This document shows, piece by piece, positions 53,381-62,536 of a stretch of DNA of 64,000 nucleotides; the stretch's first letter is position 1; each line of letters begins with the position of its first letter. The position numbers and the translations under genes are program-made. The DNA is from Zasmidium citrigriseum (taxonomy: Eukaryota > Ascomycota > Dothideomycetes > Mycosphaerellales > Mycosphaerellaceae), in the NCBI GenBank assembly GCA_002786025.1, contig NHNW01000002.1, positions 124,001 through 188,000 of the forward strand, written 5' to 3'. The notes beneath the pieces were generated by a model. It was not told the origin of the DNA. It did no database searches and worked only from the letters and a program-made list of their open reading frames with translations.

Positions 53381-53743
53381 TTAGTTTCCAGCCAAATCCT
53401 CCGCCCTCCTCAACATCCGCGAATGCCGATCCACCTCGACCTCAATCTCTTTGATCTTCATCTTTTGCAGGTCCAGATTCATCTCTTTGCCATCTTCTAC
53501 ACATCACACATATCAGCCACAACATCTCCACAATCCACTCGCAGACGTGTGAGACCTACTGAACTTCAACGAAAGTGTCGCGGGTGTCTTCGCCTCTGTC
53601 TTAGGCAACATTTTGACATCTATAGCCATGGTCGAGCGCGCATTGGGCGGGAGCAGGGCGAGGAAGTTTCGGGCAGTTTTGCCGGAGCGGGCGTTGAAGG
53701 GCGAGAAGGAGGTGCGGACGGCGGTGAGGTATTTTGTTATCAT
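53381..53743 (-). CDS. MRPL44: Mitochondrial large ribosomal subunit protein mL53 (YmL44), 100 aa
   Basis: Component of the mitochondrial 54S ribosomal subunit. Exons 53743-53559 and 53498-53381 with a 60-base intron give 101 codons. It begins MITKYLTAVRTSFSPFN, then ARNFLALLPPNAR and TLSLKFKDGKEMNLDLQKMKI, closing with EVDRHSRMLRRAEDL, the family's characteristic end. The FKDGKE block is joined only after splicing, which confirms the intron. Longer upstream ORFs in the same frame (to 54013) look like leader. The fold is thioredoxin-like in known mL53 structures. Housekeeping gene. Confidence 0.9.
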
Positions 53744-54337
53744 TTTAGCGATATCAATTCCGTCGAAGCGGATGCCTCTGATGGATGGAGAGAGGTGAAG
53801 CTGGCAAGCTGGATGGATGTTCGCCAAGAACGGAGCCACTCCCGTGCCCAGAAATAGCCTTGCGGAAAGTCGAGAGCGTCGAAGGTGTTCCTGCGTCTGC
53901 TCCGCCACGAAGGTCTCCGGCTGGATCCTTCTTTCTTCTGTCAGCGATGTTGAACACGAACATTCCGCATCCTGCACCACTGACTCTTTTCCACGGTAGC
54001 CGTCCGCGACCAATCGACCTCATGGCGAGACGCTTGTGGCGTCGGGTGCCTGCAACGGCCCCTATTGAGGCTCTGTCATCCGCCACGAAGGATGCAATAG
54101 TCTGGTTTCACGAAGACCTTTCGTGTCTTTGCATGATTCAAAAAGGGCACCTATTTCCGTCTGTTTTCTTTCCTACAAATTCTGCTGCTTTCGTCGTCCA
54201 TTCCAGTTGCCACACTTTCGTTCTATTTCACGTCTTGACCAGGAGGACCACAGGAGGACCACATTCGTTTTTGAACTACTACCACGAGCCGAACATCAAA
54301 ACTACACTCGCTCCAACAACCACACCAAACAAACAAA
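53744..54337. promoter_or_regulatory. Bidirectional intergenic region
   Basis: About 590 bases between the divergent starts of mL53 and the Ser-rich surface protein. It should contain both promoters. No separate gene is seen. Confidence 0.4.
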
Positions 54338-55036
54338 ATGTCCCGCCTCTCCAACATCCTCCTCACGGCCTCTCTGGCCTCCATCGCCCTCGCCAGAACC
54401 GACCTCACCGGCTGCACCTCCACCGACGTCTCCTCCCCCGCCGGCGCCAGCATCGCCTGGTACGTCCCCGACACAGGCGAACTCTGCATCATCCCTGACT
54501 GTGGCGGCGGACGCGCACCACCCAAGACCACTGCTCCAGGCTGTGGCTCGGTTCCTGAGGTCACCTCTTACCTGCCTGGCTACGGCAGCATGTCAGCCAG
54601 CGCTGCCTCCTCCACTTCGAGCGCTGAGGGTTCTATGAGCACCGAACTGGGTGTGGTTCCGGGACTCACTTCTACGATGACGAGGACGGGGGCTTGGTCG
54701 GAGACTAGCGAGACGGATAGTGCGTTGAGCAATGGTGCGAATGAGGTTACGAGTTATATGACTGCTTCTTCTTCGACCATGGAGACGATGACTTCTATCT
54801 CGACACCGACGACCGCGGCTGTGGTTCCTCCTGTTGGTGGGAATGGCACCGCTACGAACGGCACTTCGACTGGTGCTGGTTCTGGTTCTGGTTCTGGATC
54901 TGGTGCGAGCGGCAATGGTACCTCTTCTGCCAGCCCAAGCCCTATTCAGAGCGACTCTGGTGCTATGGCTACTGCCCGTGTTTGGCTTGGAGGGTCGGCG
55001 CTTGTTGGTCTTGGTGCCATCGTTGCTGTGCTCTAA
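54338..55036 (+). CDS. Ser/Thr/Gly-rich GPI-anchor-type surface protein, 232 aa
   Basis: Single exon. A signal peptide (MSRLSNILLTASLASIALA) precedes a small head domain with four cysteines (GCTSTD, LCIIPDC, GCGSV). A long Ser/Thr stretch follows, likely O-glycosylated, then a GSGSGSG run with several NGT sequons. The end has a small-residue region and a hydrophobic tail (WLGGSALVGLGAIVAVL), the classic GPI-attachment signal. Cell-wall or plasma-membrane location is predicted. The head is short and I do not recognise a CFEM or other named domain. Confidence 0.82.
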   Translation: MSRLSNILLTASLASIALARTDLTGCTSTDVSSPAGASIAWYVPDTGELCIIPDCGGGRAPPKTTAPGCGSVPEVTSYLPGYGSMSASAASSTSSAEGSMSTELGVVPGLTSTMTRTGAWSETSETDSALSNGANEVTSYMTASSSTMETMTSISTPTTAAVVPPVGGNGTATNGTSTGAGSGSGSGSGASGNGTSSASPSPIQSDSGAMATARVWLGGSALVGLGAIVAVL

Positions 55037-58000
55037 AATATTGAAAGTATCTTTGAAGGCGTCGGCAGTTGCATATGCGGGAAAAGGGTGGGAATGATGT
55101 CCGTTGTAATCCTATGCTTCATGGGTGTACTTGCATAGCGAGGAGGGAGGACCAGGAATACTGTGTATAAGTATGGAAAGATGGTCTGTCGTCATTTAGG
55201 CGCAGTCTGGAGATATTATCATTATGGACTCTTCAACCATGCTCTCTCCTTTGTCTCTGTGTCCTCTCCAACGTCGTCCCTAACTCCCAGATCCGGAAGG
55301 ATGAAGTTCTTTGTTCTCATCCTGGATATCGCCTGTCTTTCTAACTTCACCTTATCCGTTAACGATGACTTTCATTCCGATGTACAATTCTCAACGATGC
55401 TAAGCTTACAAATATCTAGAGCATGTTACAAAGAGTACGTGCAGTCGCTACGAGTTCTCGAAAGGCTAACAGTCTCCAGACATCGTCGTCGATTTCTCAT
55501 GTCTTTACCTCCCTAATTCGACGAGCCATTGCTCTCCAAGTAAGATGCCGCATTTCTTGAAAGTCTGCATAAGGCTTGCTAACAAGCCAAATATGTAGCC
55601 TGTGTGATTTGAAGAAAATCGAAGGCCTCGCCGTCGTTCAATGGCACGTCGAAGTCAAACGTCCCTCGCACCATCACCTTACTATCTTGTACTCGAAGAT
55701 AGAACTCATAAGGCCATGATCGAGTCAAAAAGAAGCTACAAGTCTCAGATTCTCAATTGTGTAGCCGGCGTGCAAAAGAATTGTTCACTTGTGGCACAAT
55801 CGAACTTCAAAAACAATACAAAAATTTTTCAAAAAGGAAAGAAATTTGGTGGAATGCTCCCCCTGGACGACTGTTAGATGATGTATTCAAAGGCGCTTTT
55901 GATGGAGAAGTGCTTACCAGATAGGCTCGAACTATCAACCTCCCGATTGCTTAACTCCTAAGAGTGGTAACAGTCGAACGCCTGAAGAATTCGTTAGAAC
56001 TTGAATCAGACATTGCAGGTTTCAATGGACGTACGCTAGCCAATTGCGCCATGGGGGATAAATGTTTTGGTCATAAGTCCCTGCCAGTGCAAGCACTTGA
56101 TTTGTTGAGGGCCGAAACGAGCTTTGCGTTTATAATCGTAGCAAAGAGTGGGTCGGGAGACGGGGGGCTGAGCTGGTGCTCTCTGGCGACGATGACATTG
56201 GTTTTGGAGCTTCAGAGACTGGAGATACGACTCGGACGACTCTACACTACAATCAGAATACTGGCAGTCCGTCTAAGGACCTTAGGAGATGGGTAGTGAC
56301 ACCGTCCCAGCGAGCCCACCAGGGAGTGATTGCCAAGACCAGTCGACGACGACATCGAGAGGATGCAGACAAACAAAAGTCAATTTAGAATGATGAGAAA
56401 AGACCTCAATGCATCATTTACAAATTCTATGGGCTCTAGTAAAGCTCATTCTTCTCCCCGTCTCGATCCACAGAGAATTCCAGCACATCGATTTCTGTGA
56501 ATTATTTCCCCTTCTCACACTATTCGTCTCTCTTCTCATTCTCCAGCAAGTATTATACAGTATTACTACCAGCCTTTCCACCAGTCAACATTCTGAAGAG
56601 ACCGCCGAAACTTCTCTTGTCCCATGTCTATCGTTGGACTCCCCAAAGGCGACTCTCCCGCGAGTCTTTTGGACTGCTAGGTTCGAACGTCAATGGGCAT
56701 AGCGACGACACTCGATGTGATGGTACACGCTGTTGATCCTTCAAGCCACCTATTACGATACCGAGCCTTGTCTACTGCTTCCTCCCCCTCTTCTCATCAC
56801 ACCCCATCCGAGCCTGTCAAAGAGCCCCATCGATCGCCTTCTCACTTGCTCCTTCTCGATGCTCTTCACACTGTCCCCTTCTTCCTTCTCTGCAAGGCTG
56901 CTTAGACTCCGTTGTGCAGTGCTCGGAGTCATCGAACTCGTTCTTGAGAACCCACCGAGCAGATTCCTCTGTACTATGTCCGAAGACGGTCTGCTGCGAT
57001 CGTCTTGTTTCGTAGTCGGCATGAATAGACTAACGGGATTCGGTGCGGCAGCTGTTGCTACCAGAGGCAGCATCTTGTTTGTTGAATCGTTGATGGTCTC
57101 GTTCGACTTGTTGGCCGTTCGATCGAGGAAAGTATCGTTCGATCAAACGATCCAAACGTTCAATTCTGGATGTCGATGGTCGATTCGATTGAAACCGTGT
57201 CTATTGCTTTCGATCACTTCGCGGTAGCAGCTACTGATGATGTCGTTCGATTAATCGATGTCTTCGTGATTGGATTGGCGACGATCCCGTTTAATGGAAT
57301 GTTTGATCCACGAGTTCGAATTGGGTGCAGTTTATCGATTCTTGCTGTCTTCAATGCTCTTCCTCAGTAGTTGGAACAATATGATGGTGGTTGTAATCAA
57401 ACCAAACGAAACAACAATCCACCGAGCGGAACCCCTCTCACCTTATACAACCGCACAAGGCTGCCACATACACTCACTTCCCCTATCAAACAAACGCTCA
57501 CGCGAGACCGGCGACGCATCATGCCCGCCCACACCGATGCCTTCACAATCCGCCAAGTCCAATTCCTTCGAACCCCAAACACATGTTTACTGAACATCCA
57601 CCGTCCTACAGTTCCACGCCCCCCAATTCATTCATTCAAGGAACAATGTTCGGCCGCAATATTAGTATTCCGTCTCCTTAAGCCCACTCACGCAGGCCAC
57701 CACAAGGAGCAACATTCCCCCGAATCCAACAGCCAGGGCCAGCTTTCACATGCAGACGAGAACGAGCGCTGAGCGCACCCTACCGAGCTAGCGCACTCGG
57801 ACTCGGGTTCTCACCTCGTGGAAATCGCCTTGTAGGATGCGATCTGGCGAATGGTAAGAAACGTGGTGTTGCGGGTAAAGTGGTGCTCGTATGACAGGCA
57901 TCCTCACGAGTCGTCAACCACGGAGTTTGAGATCGCGCACGTAAGAGCGTGGACGGCGTAATAACATTAATTAGCAGGGCTAACTCTTACTCACGAACGT

Positions 58001-58062
58001 GCAGCAGACGCACGTGGTGTTAGCCTCATGATACATGTAGGTTTTTTCCGAAAGCTTCGCAA
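55037..58062. other. Gene-poor stretch, 3 kb
   Basis: No protein gene is supported. It holds the tRNA-like remnant at 55918-56058. Three exact copies of TCGTTCGA occur at 57099, 57135 and 57243, with related GTTCGAT words between them. A minus-strand ORF at 56753-57073 is Ser/Arg rich but has no start context or domain. Confidence 0.45.
55918..56058 (-). pseudogene. Broken tRNA-like sequence, tRNA-Asn(GTT)-like
   Basis: Read on the minus strand, TGGCGCAATTGGCTAGCGT is a good A box and D arm. About 48 bases later TTCGACTGTTA resembles the anticodon arm of tRNA-Asn (GTT), followed by an intron-like insert and AATCGGGAGG. A perfect T arm follows, with stem GATAG/CTATC and loop TTCGAGC. The 5' side TCCCCCA does not pair well with the 3' side TGGTAAG, and the 48-base insert after the D arm is not normal. 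I read it as a rearranged or decayed tRNA gene, or a tRNA-derived element. Confidence 0.4.
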
Positions 58063-59889
58063 TCATGCAGCCTGGGCAGGAGCAGCATTCCCACCCATCT
58101 CCGCCTGCTGCTTCTCCATATCGCTAACGAAGCGCTCCCAGATGTCGATGTTCTGCTTGAAGAAGTCGATATTCGCATCCGCGAGCCCTCCCAGCGTGTC
58201 GCGGAACTCGACAGCTTTGATGCGCTCGAAATCGGCGACCTCCTTGACGACTTCCTCATCAAAAGCTTCGGTCGTCTTCTTCGCATTCTCTACTTCCGTG
58301 GTCAGGCGACTGATTTGCACCTCGAGCTTTCGCTGTCGTTCTCGTCTTGATGTCTCGTGATCGACACCGCGTACGTCTTCGATCTTCTGACGTAGGAATC
58401 CGGATGCGCCAACTGAGCCGTGGCTGGCGAGGGTGTCGCGTTCTTGTGCTGCCTTGTTGAGGTAGTCGGTGAGGCCCTCGAAGTCTAGCTGTTTCTGCTC
58501 GCGCGTCTTGAGCAGTGCCTTGACTGATGAGATGTATGCCTCCATATCCTTCAGTGATCCCAGGTAGTCCTGATCGGTATGCTCTTTCAACCCTTTCCAA
58601 CCCTCGCTCGTATTCTGCACGCTTGTCGCAAACTTGGTCAACTCGTCATTAACTCCAGGCTCCAATGCTGCCAGCTTTTGAAATTGCGTTGCGAGGTCTG
58701 CGTAGTCGGTTTCGAGATCGCCTTCTCGCTTCGCGACTCTTGCGATCGTCTTGGTCACCGTAGCGAGATCCTGGTCAAGCTTTGTCGCGCGGTCACCAAC
58801 ATCTGAGAATCGCTTGTCGGTCTTGTGGGGTTTGGTGAAGGCGTTGAGGAAAGTGTCGGTCCAGCTCTCGAGGGCTGAGCCACTACCTGCTTCACTCGCG
58901 CTCATGCCACGATTTGGCCTAGTCTTCATAACACCATGCCAATCGGTGGACTCCAGGAACAGGGCTAGAATGGCAGCTCTTCGTAAAACTGGATGCAGCG
59001 TGAGACGTTTGAGAAATCGACGGAGTGAGTATGCTCTCCGAAGGGTGAAGTCCGAGCTGAATCGATCGCCTCGCACGTAGGACATGTTATGTTTGTCCGG
59101 GAGAGGTGGAACGGCACATTGCGGATACTCTTTGGCAAGGGTGCGGTAGAGGAAGACGAAGTCGGTGAAGCGGCGTCGTACTGAGGAGTGGGAGTTCTGG
59201 AAGGACTTGAAGTCGGTGTCGGTGGTCACCAGGTAGGAGACGTATGGGTTCTGGGTGCCTTCGCCCTCTTTCTGTGGTTTGGAGACGTCGCATTCGAGTC
59301 GGCCGTGCTCGCCAGGACCAGCCAGATCGATGGGATCAGCTCCATCGCCGGCCTGCTGCCAGTCTGGAGGGTTGTAGTCGGAGCTGCTGCCGGCCTCCAT
59401 GGTGGTGGTGACCTTGGTGCCTGGCCGGGCAGGCCGCAAAGGAAAGGGAGCGAACTGTTGACGACCTGGATGCTTCTTCTTGCTGGAGGCGAGCTTGCCG
59501 AAGTAGGCGGATGAGTCGTTAACGCCGTCGAAGGTGGCTTCGGCGAAATCGTCGTCGTCTTCGTTGTCGCCGTCGATGAGCTCGAATTGGTCGTCCTTGT
59601 TGTCGGGGGCTGGGTCGGGCGAGAGGTCGATGACGAAGCTGTGGGTGGACGACGCCGGCGACGATGGTTGCGCGGTGTCAATGCCCGGGGGCGGTGGGTT
59701 GTCGGCGGTGGAAGGGTGGGCGGTGGTGTTGTTAGTAGAGTCGCGATGCTCCTGCTGCCATACTGCACTCTCGCCCAACAGCTCGGCAAGGTGCTGCTGG
59801 TGCTGATGCAGACGGTGGGGGCCCGGGCTAGCTTTTCTGGGTTCAGCGTGACAATCCTCCGATACCAATGCTCGCTCCTGCTGCTCCAT
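58063..59889 (-). CDS. SNX4: Sorting nexin Snx4/Atg24, 608 aa
   Basis: PX-BAR protein that binds PI3P on endosomes, works in retrieval of cargo from endosomes and supports selective autophagy. Single exon. The N-terminal ~200 residues are disordered and acidic. The PX domain spans roughly 215-335: FKSFQNSHSSVRRRFTDFVFLYRTLAKEYP, the PPLPDKH loop and RRFLKRLTLHPVLRR. The BAR region follows from about 370, with long coiled-coil helices (DQDLATVTKTIARVAKREGDLE) to the C-terminus, ending with the DFFKQNIDIWERFV segment typical of Snx4. Length suits fungal Snx4 with its N-terminal extension; a shorter start inside the disordered region is possible. Confidence 0.92.
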   Translation of the reverse strand: MEQQERALVSEDCHAEPRKASPGPHRLHQHQQHLAELLGESAVWQQEHRDSTNNTTAHPSTADNPPPPGIDTAQPSSPASSTHSFVIDLSPDPAPDNKDDQFELIDGDNEDDDDFAEATFDGVNDSSAYFGKLASSKKKHPGRQQFAPFPLRPARPGTKVTTTMEAGSSSDYNPPDWQQAGDGADPIDLAGPGEHGRLECDVSKPQKEGEGTQNPYVSYLVTTDTDFKSFQNSHSSVRRRFTDFVFLYRTLAKEYPQCAVPPLPDKHNMSYVRGDRFSSDFTLRRAYSLRRFLKRLTLHPVLRRAAILALFLESTDWHGVMKTRPNRGMSASEAGSGSALESWTDTFLNAFTKPHKTDKRFSDVGDRATKLDQDLATVTKTIARVAKREGDLETDYADLATQFQKLAALEPGVNDELTKFATSVQNTSEGWKGLKEHTDQDYLGSLKDMEAYISSVKALLKTREQKQLDFEGLTDYLNKAAQERDTLASHGSVGASGFLRQKIEDVRGVDHETSRRERQRKLEVQISRLTTEVENAKKTTEAFDEEVVKEVADFERIKAVEFRDTLGGLADANIDFFKQNIDIWERFVSDMEKQQAEMGGNAAPAQAA

Positions 59890-60380
59890 CTCGCCGCCGC
59901 CGCTTTAATTTATATGTTGATAACCTACCCTTTGGTGATGTTGATTCGCGATGCATTGTGCCCGCCGCCACTTTTGTGGTTGATGATGTTGGTCGCCGCT
60001 GCCTTCACGAGTGTCTGTTGACAGCAGGCGTCAAGTCGAAGAAACAGCGACGACGTCATCAGCAGTTCGCCAGCGCGACGCCAGCTCGACTGGAGGGGGA
60101 CTTCAACTCCTTCACTCACACCTCCATCATCATCCTTTCCCTCACCAAGTTGCCATTCCGGGCTAAGAAAGGCTATCTTTCCCATACCCCATGCAGCTCG
60201 GCGGCAGGCATGCGAGATGAATGCCACGAGGATGCCACGCCCTTGTGCATGACTAACCCCGTACAACTCGCTTCACCTTTCCCCAGGATCACGCTAAGCA
60301 CTTACATATTCAGCTCCATCTATTTGCTATTCTCGCTCTCTGTCCTCCTCAACTCCTCTCCTTCTCTACACACCATCGAC
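59890..60380. promoter_or_regulatory. Bidirectional intergenic region, SNX4/P450
   Basis: About 490 bases between divergent starts. The P450 frame is open upstream to 59868, but the peptide overlaps the SNX4 start region and is not P450-like. Confidence 0.4.
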
Positions 60381-62269
60381 ATGCTCGAGTCTCTGACTTG
60401 GGCCAACCTGTCATGGGCCATTGGCCTGGTGACCCTCACCCTCCTTGTCCGCTTCCTCACACGTCTCCATTTTCAGAGGTCCTTGGTCAAAGGCCTTCCT
60501 GGGCCCCCTCATAACTATTTTCTAGGCTCCCTCCCAGCCGTTGGCAAAGTCGTTATGAACCAGCCGCGAGGTGCCGCACCGCAGACTTTCATGCATTGCG
60601 TGAAGGAGTACTATGACCTGGGCGACTACTTCTACTTCGATCCTTGGCCTTTAGGCCCACCCATAATGGCCATATTCAACGTCGACATGGTCAACCAGCT
60701 CACCATGCGCTCACCACAGATCCCAAAGCACCCGGTTGTCGATGACTTTCTCAAGAACTTTGGCGGCCCTGGAAATCTGGTCAGCAGCGAGGGAGCCGAA
60801 TGGAAGAAATGGAGGTCAGCCTTCAATCCTGGATTCGCGACCGGCTACCTGATGACGACTGTGCCGATGATTGTGGAAGAATGCCAACGCTTTTGTTCCG
60901 AGATGGAGAAATATGCGAAGAAGAACGAAATCTTTCGAATGGAGCAGGCCACGACAAAGCTCACCGTACAGATCATCGGCAAGATTGTCCTTGATGTTGA
61001 CCTTGAGGCATGGCAAGGCCGTAACCCACTCCTTCAAGCCTTCAACTCCCAAGTCCGATGGCAGAAGATCGGCGCCCAGTTCCAACCGAGCGAACTCTGG
61101 GATGTTCGACGACCGATCATTCAACGCTACAACAATTGGAAAATGGACCGCTACCTCACAGAACGCATCGAGGAGCGTTTCAACTCACGAGAAGGCCGAG
61201 GCAAGACCAGACACGTCGTCGACCTAGCACTCGAGGCCTACCTCAAGGAAGTCAAAGGTACCACGGGAGACACCAGCAACATCAAAGGTCTGGATCCCGA
61301 ATTCAAAGAAGCCTGCATCAGCAATATGAAGACGTTCGTCTTCGCTGGTCACGATACGACTTCGTCGACCATCTGCTACGCCTTCTACTACCTCTCGCAG
61401 AACCCAGACATGCTCGCCAGGATACGCAAAGAGCACGAAGACGTCTTTGGTCCGGATCCAGAAGCTGTCGCCGACAAAATACGACAAGACCCTTTCCTCC
61501 TGAACAAGCTAGAATGTGAGACCGCCGGAAAACGGAAAACCTTTCCTTCCAGGCACGCTGACTTTGACCCAGACACCCTCAACGTAACCAAAGAAGTCCT
61601 CCGCCTCCAGCCCCCAGCCAGCACCGTCCGCGAGGCAGAACCAGGGCAAGTCTCATCCGACGTATTCGCTCTCGCAGCGATCCCGACAAACCCAGTCAAA
61701 GCTAACAGGGATTATTCTAGCTTCACCCTCCACGACGTCGAGACAGGCGCCAACATGCCTACCGATCACTTCATGCTATGGGCCGTCAACGTCGGTATGC
61801 ACCGGCAAAGGAAGTACTGGAAAGGTAGGCTACGAACTCCTATACGCGTTTAGGTCTGCATCCTGCGGATCCTTTCTTCGCATTCCCTCCCCAAACCGCA
61901 TGAACACGAACACGAAAACACACGCTAACTCTCGCAGACCCCGACACCTTCAACCCCGACCGTTTCTCGCCCTCCAACACCGAAAACAACACCGTCGCCT
62001 GGATCCCCTTCTCCCGCGGTTCGCGCAACTGCATCGGGCAAGAACTCGCCCTGATCGAAACGAAAGTCATCCTCGCCATGATCATCAGGAAATTTGATTT
62101 TATTGCCGCATACGATGAGTTGGAGAAGTTGAAGGGTGATGGGAGTCCGTATCCGAGTGCGACGGAGGGGATTCAGCACCAGTTTGGCGAGAGGGCGTAT
62201 CAGGTGCAACTTGGGACGGCGAAGCCGTGTGAGGGGATGCCTTGTCGGTTGAGGTTGATAAAGACTTGA
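60381..62269 (+). CDS. Cytochrome P450 monooxygenase, 547 aa
   Basis: Heme-thiolate oxidase anchored in the ER by the N-terminal hydrophobic segment (LSWAIGLVTLTLLVRFL). Exons are 60381-61515, 61573-61645, 61721-61824 and 61938-62269, total 548 codons. The second intron, 61646-61720, starts with GC (GG|GCAAGT) and has a CTAAC branch point; its 75 bases keep the frame, so unspliced read-through is possible. Marks are the proline-rich LPGPPHN, the I-helix AGHDTTSS, the K-helix ExxR (EVLR) created by the first splice, and heme loop FSRGSRNCIG. The end has YQVQLGTAKPCEGMP, seen in P450s related to sterigmatocystin StcB-type enzymes. Substrate unknown; no core enzyme gene is adjacent. Confidence 0.9.
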
Positions 62270-62536
62270 GGATTCGATGTTTGATGGCAGAGTTTTGAGA
62301 AGGAAAGGAGACTTTAGATCTGATGGGGTATTGTGAGCTATGACTTCTCTATCTCTGTGTGAACGCTGACGAAGCAGTTGTCCGCCATCATGTTCTTGCC
62401 ACTGAACATCCCTTCCAATGCCATGCTAATCATGCTCCGAGCAAATAGAGCGGCAGCATGCCACAATCATCGATATCATACAGTGGCGTCCGTGCAGCCC
62501 AGTAGCGCCTTCCAAATACACGTTCTCGTCCGTGGG

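Noticed and set aside
56753..57073. Ser/Arg-rich 106-codon minus-strand ORF
   Set aside because: It could be a real C-terminus, but no upstream exon, splice site or family feature supports it.
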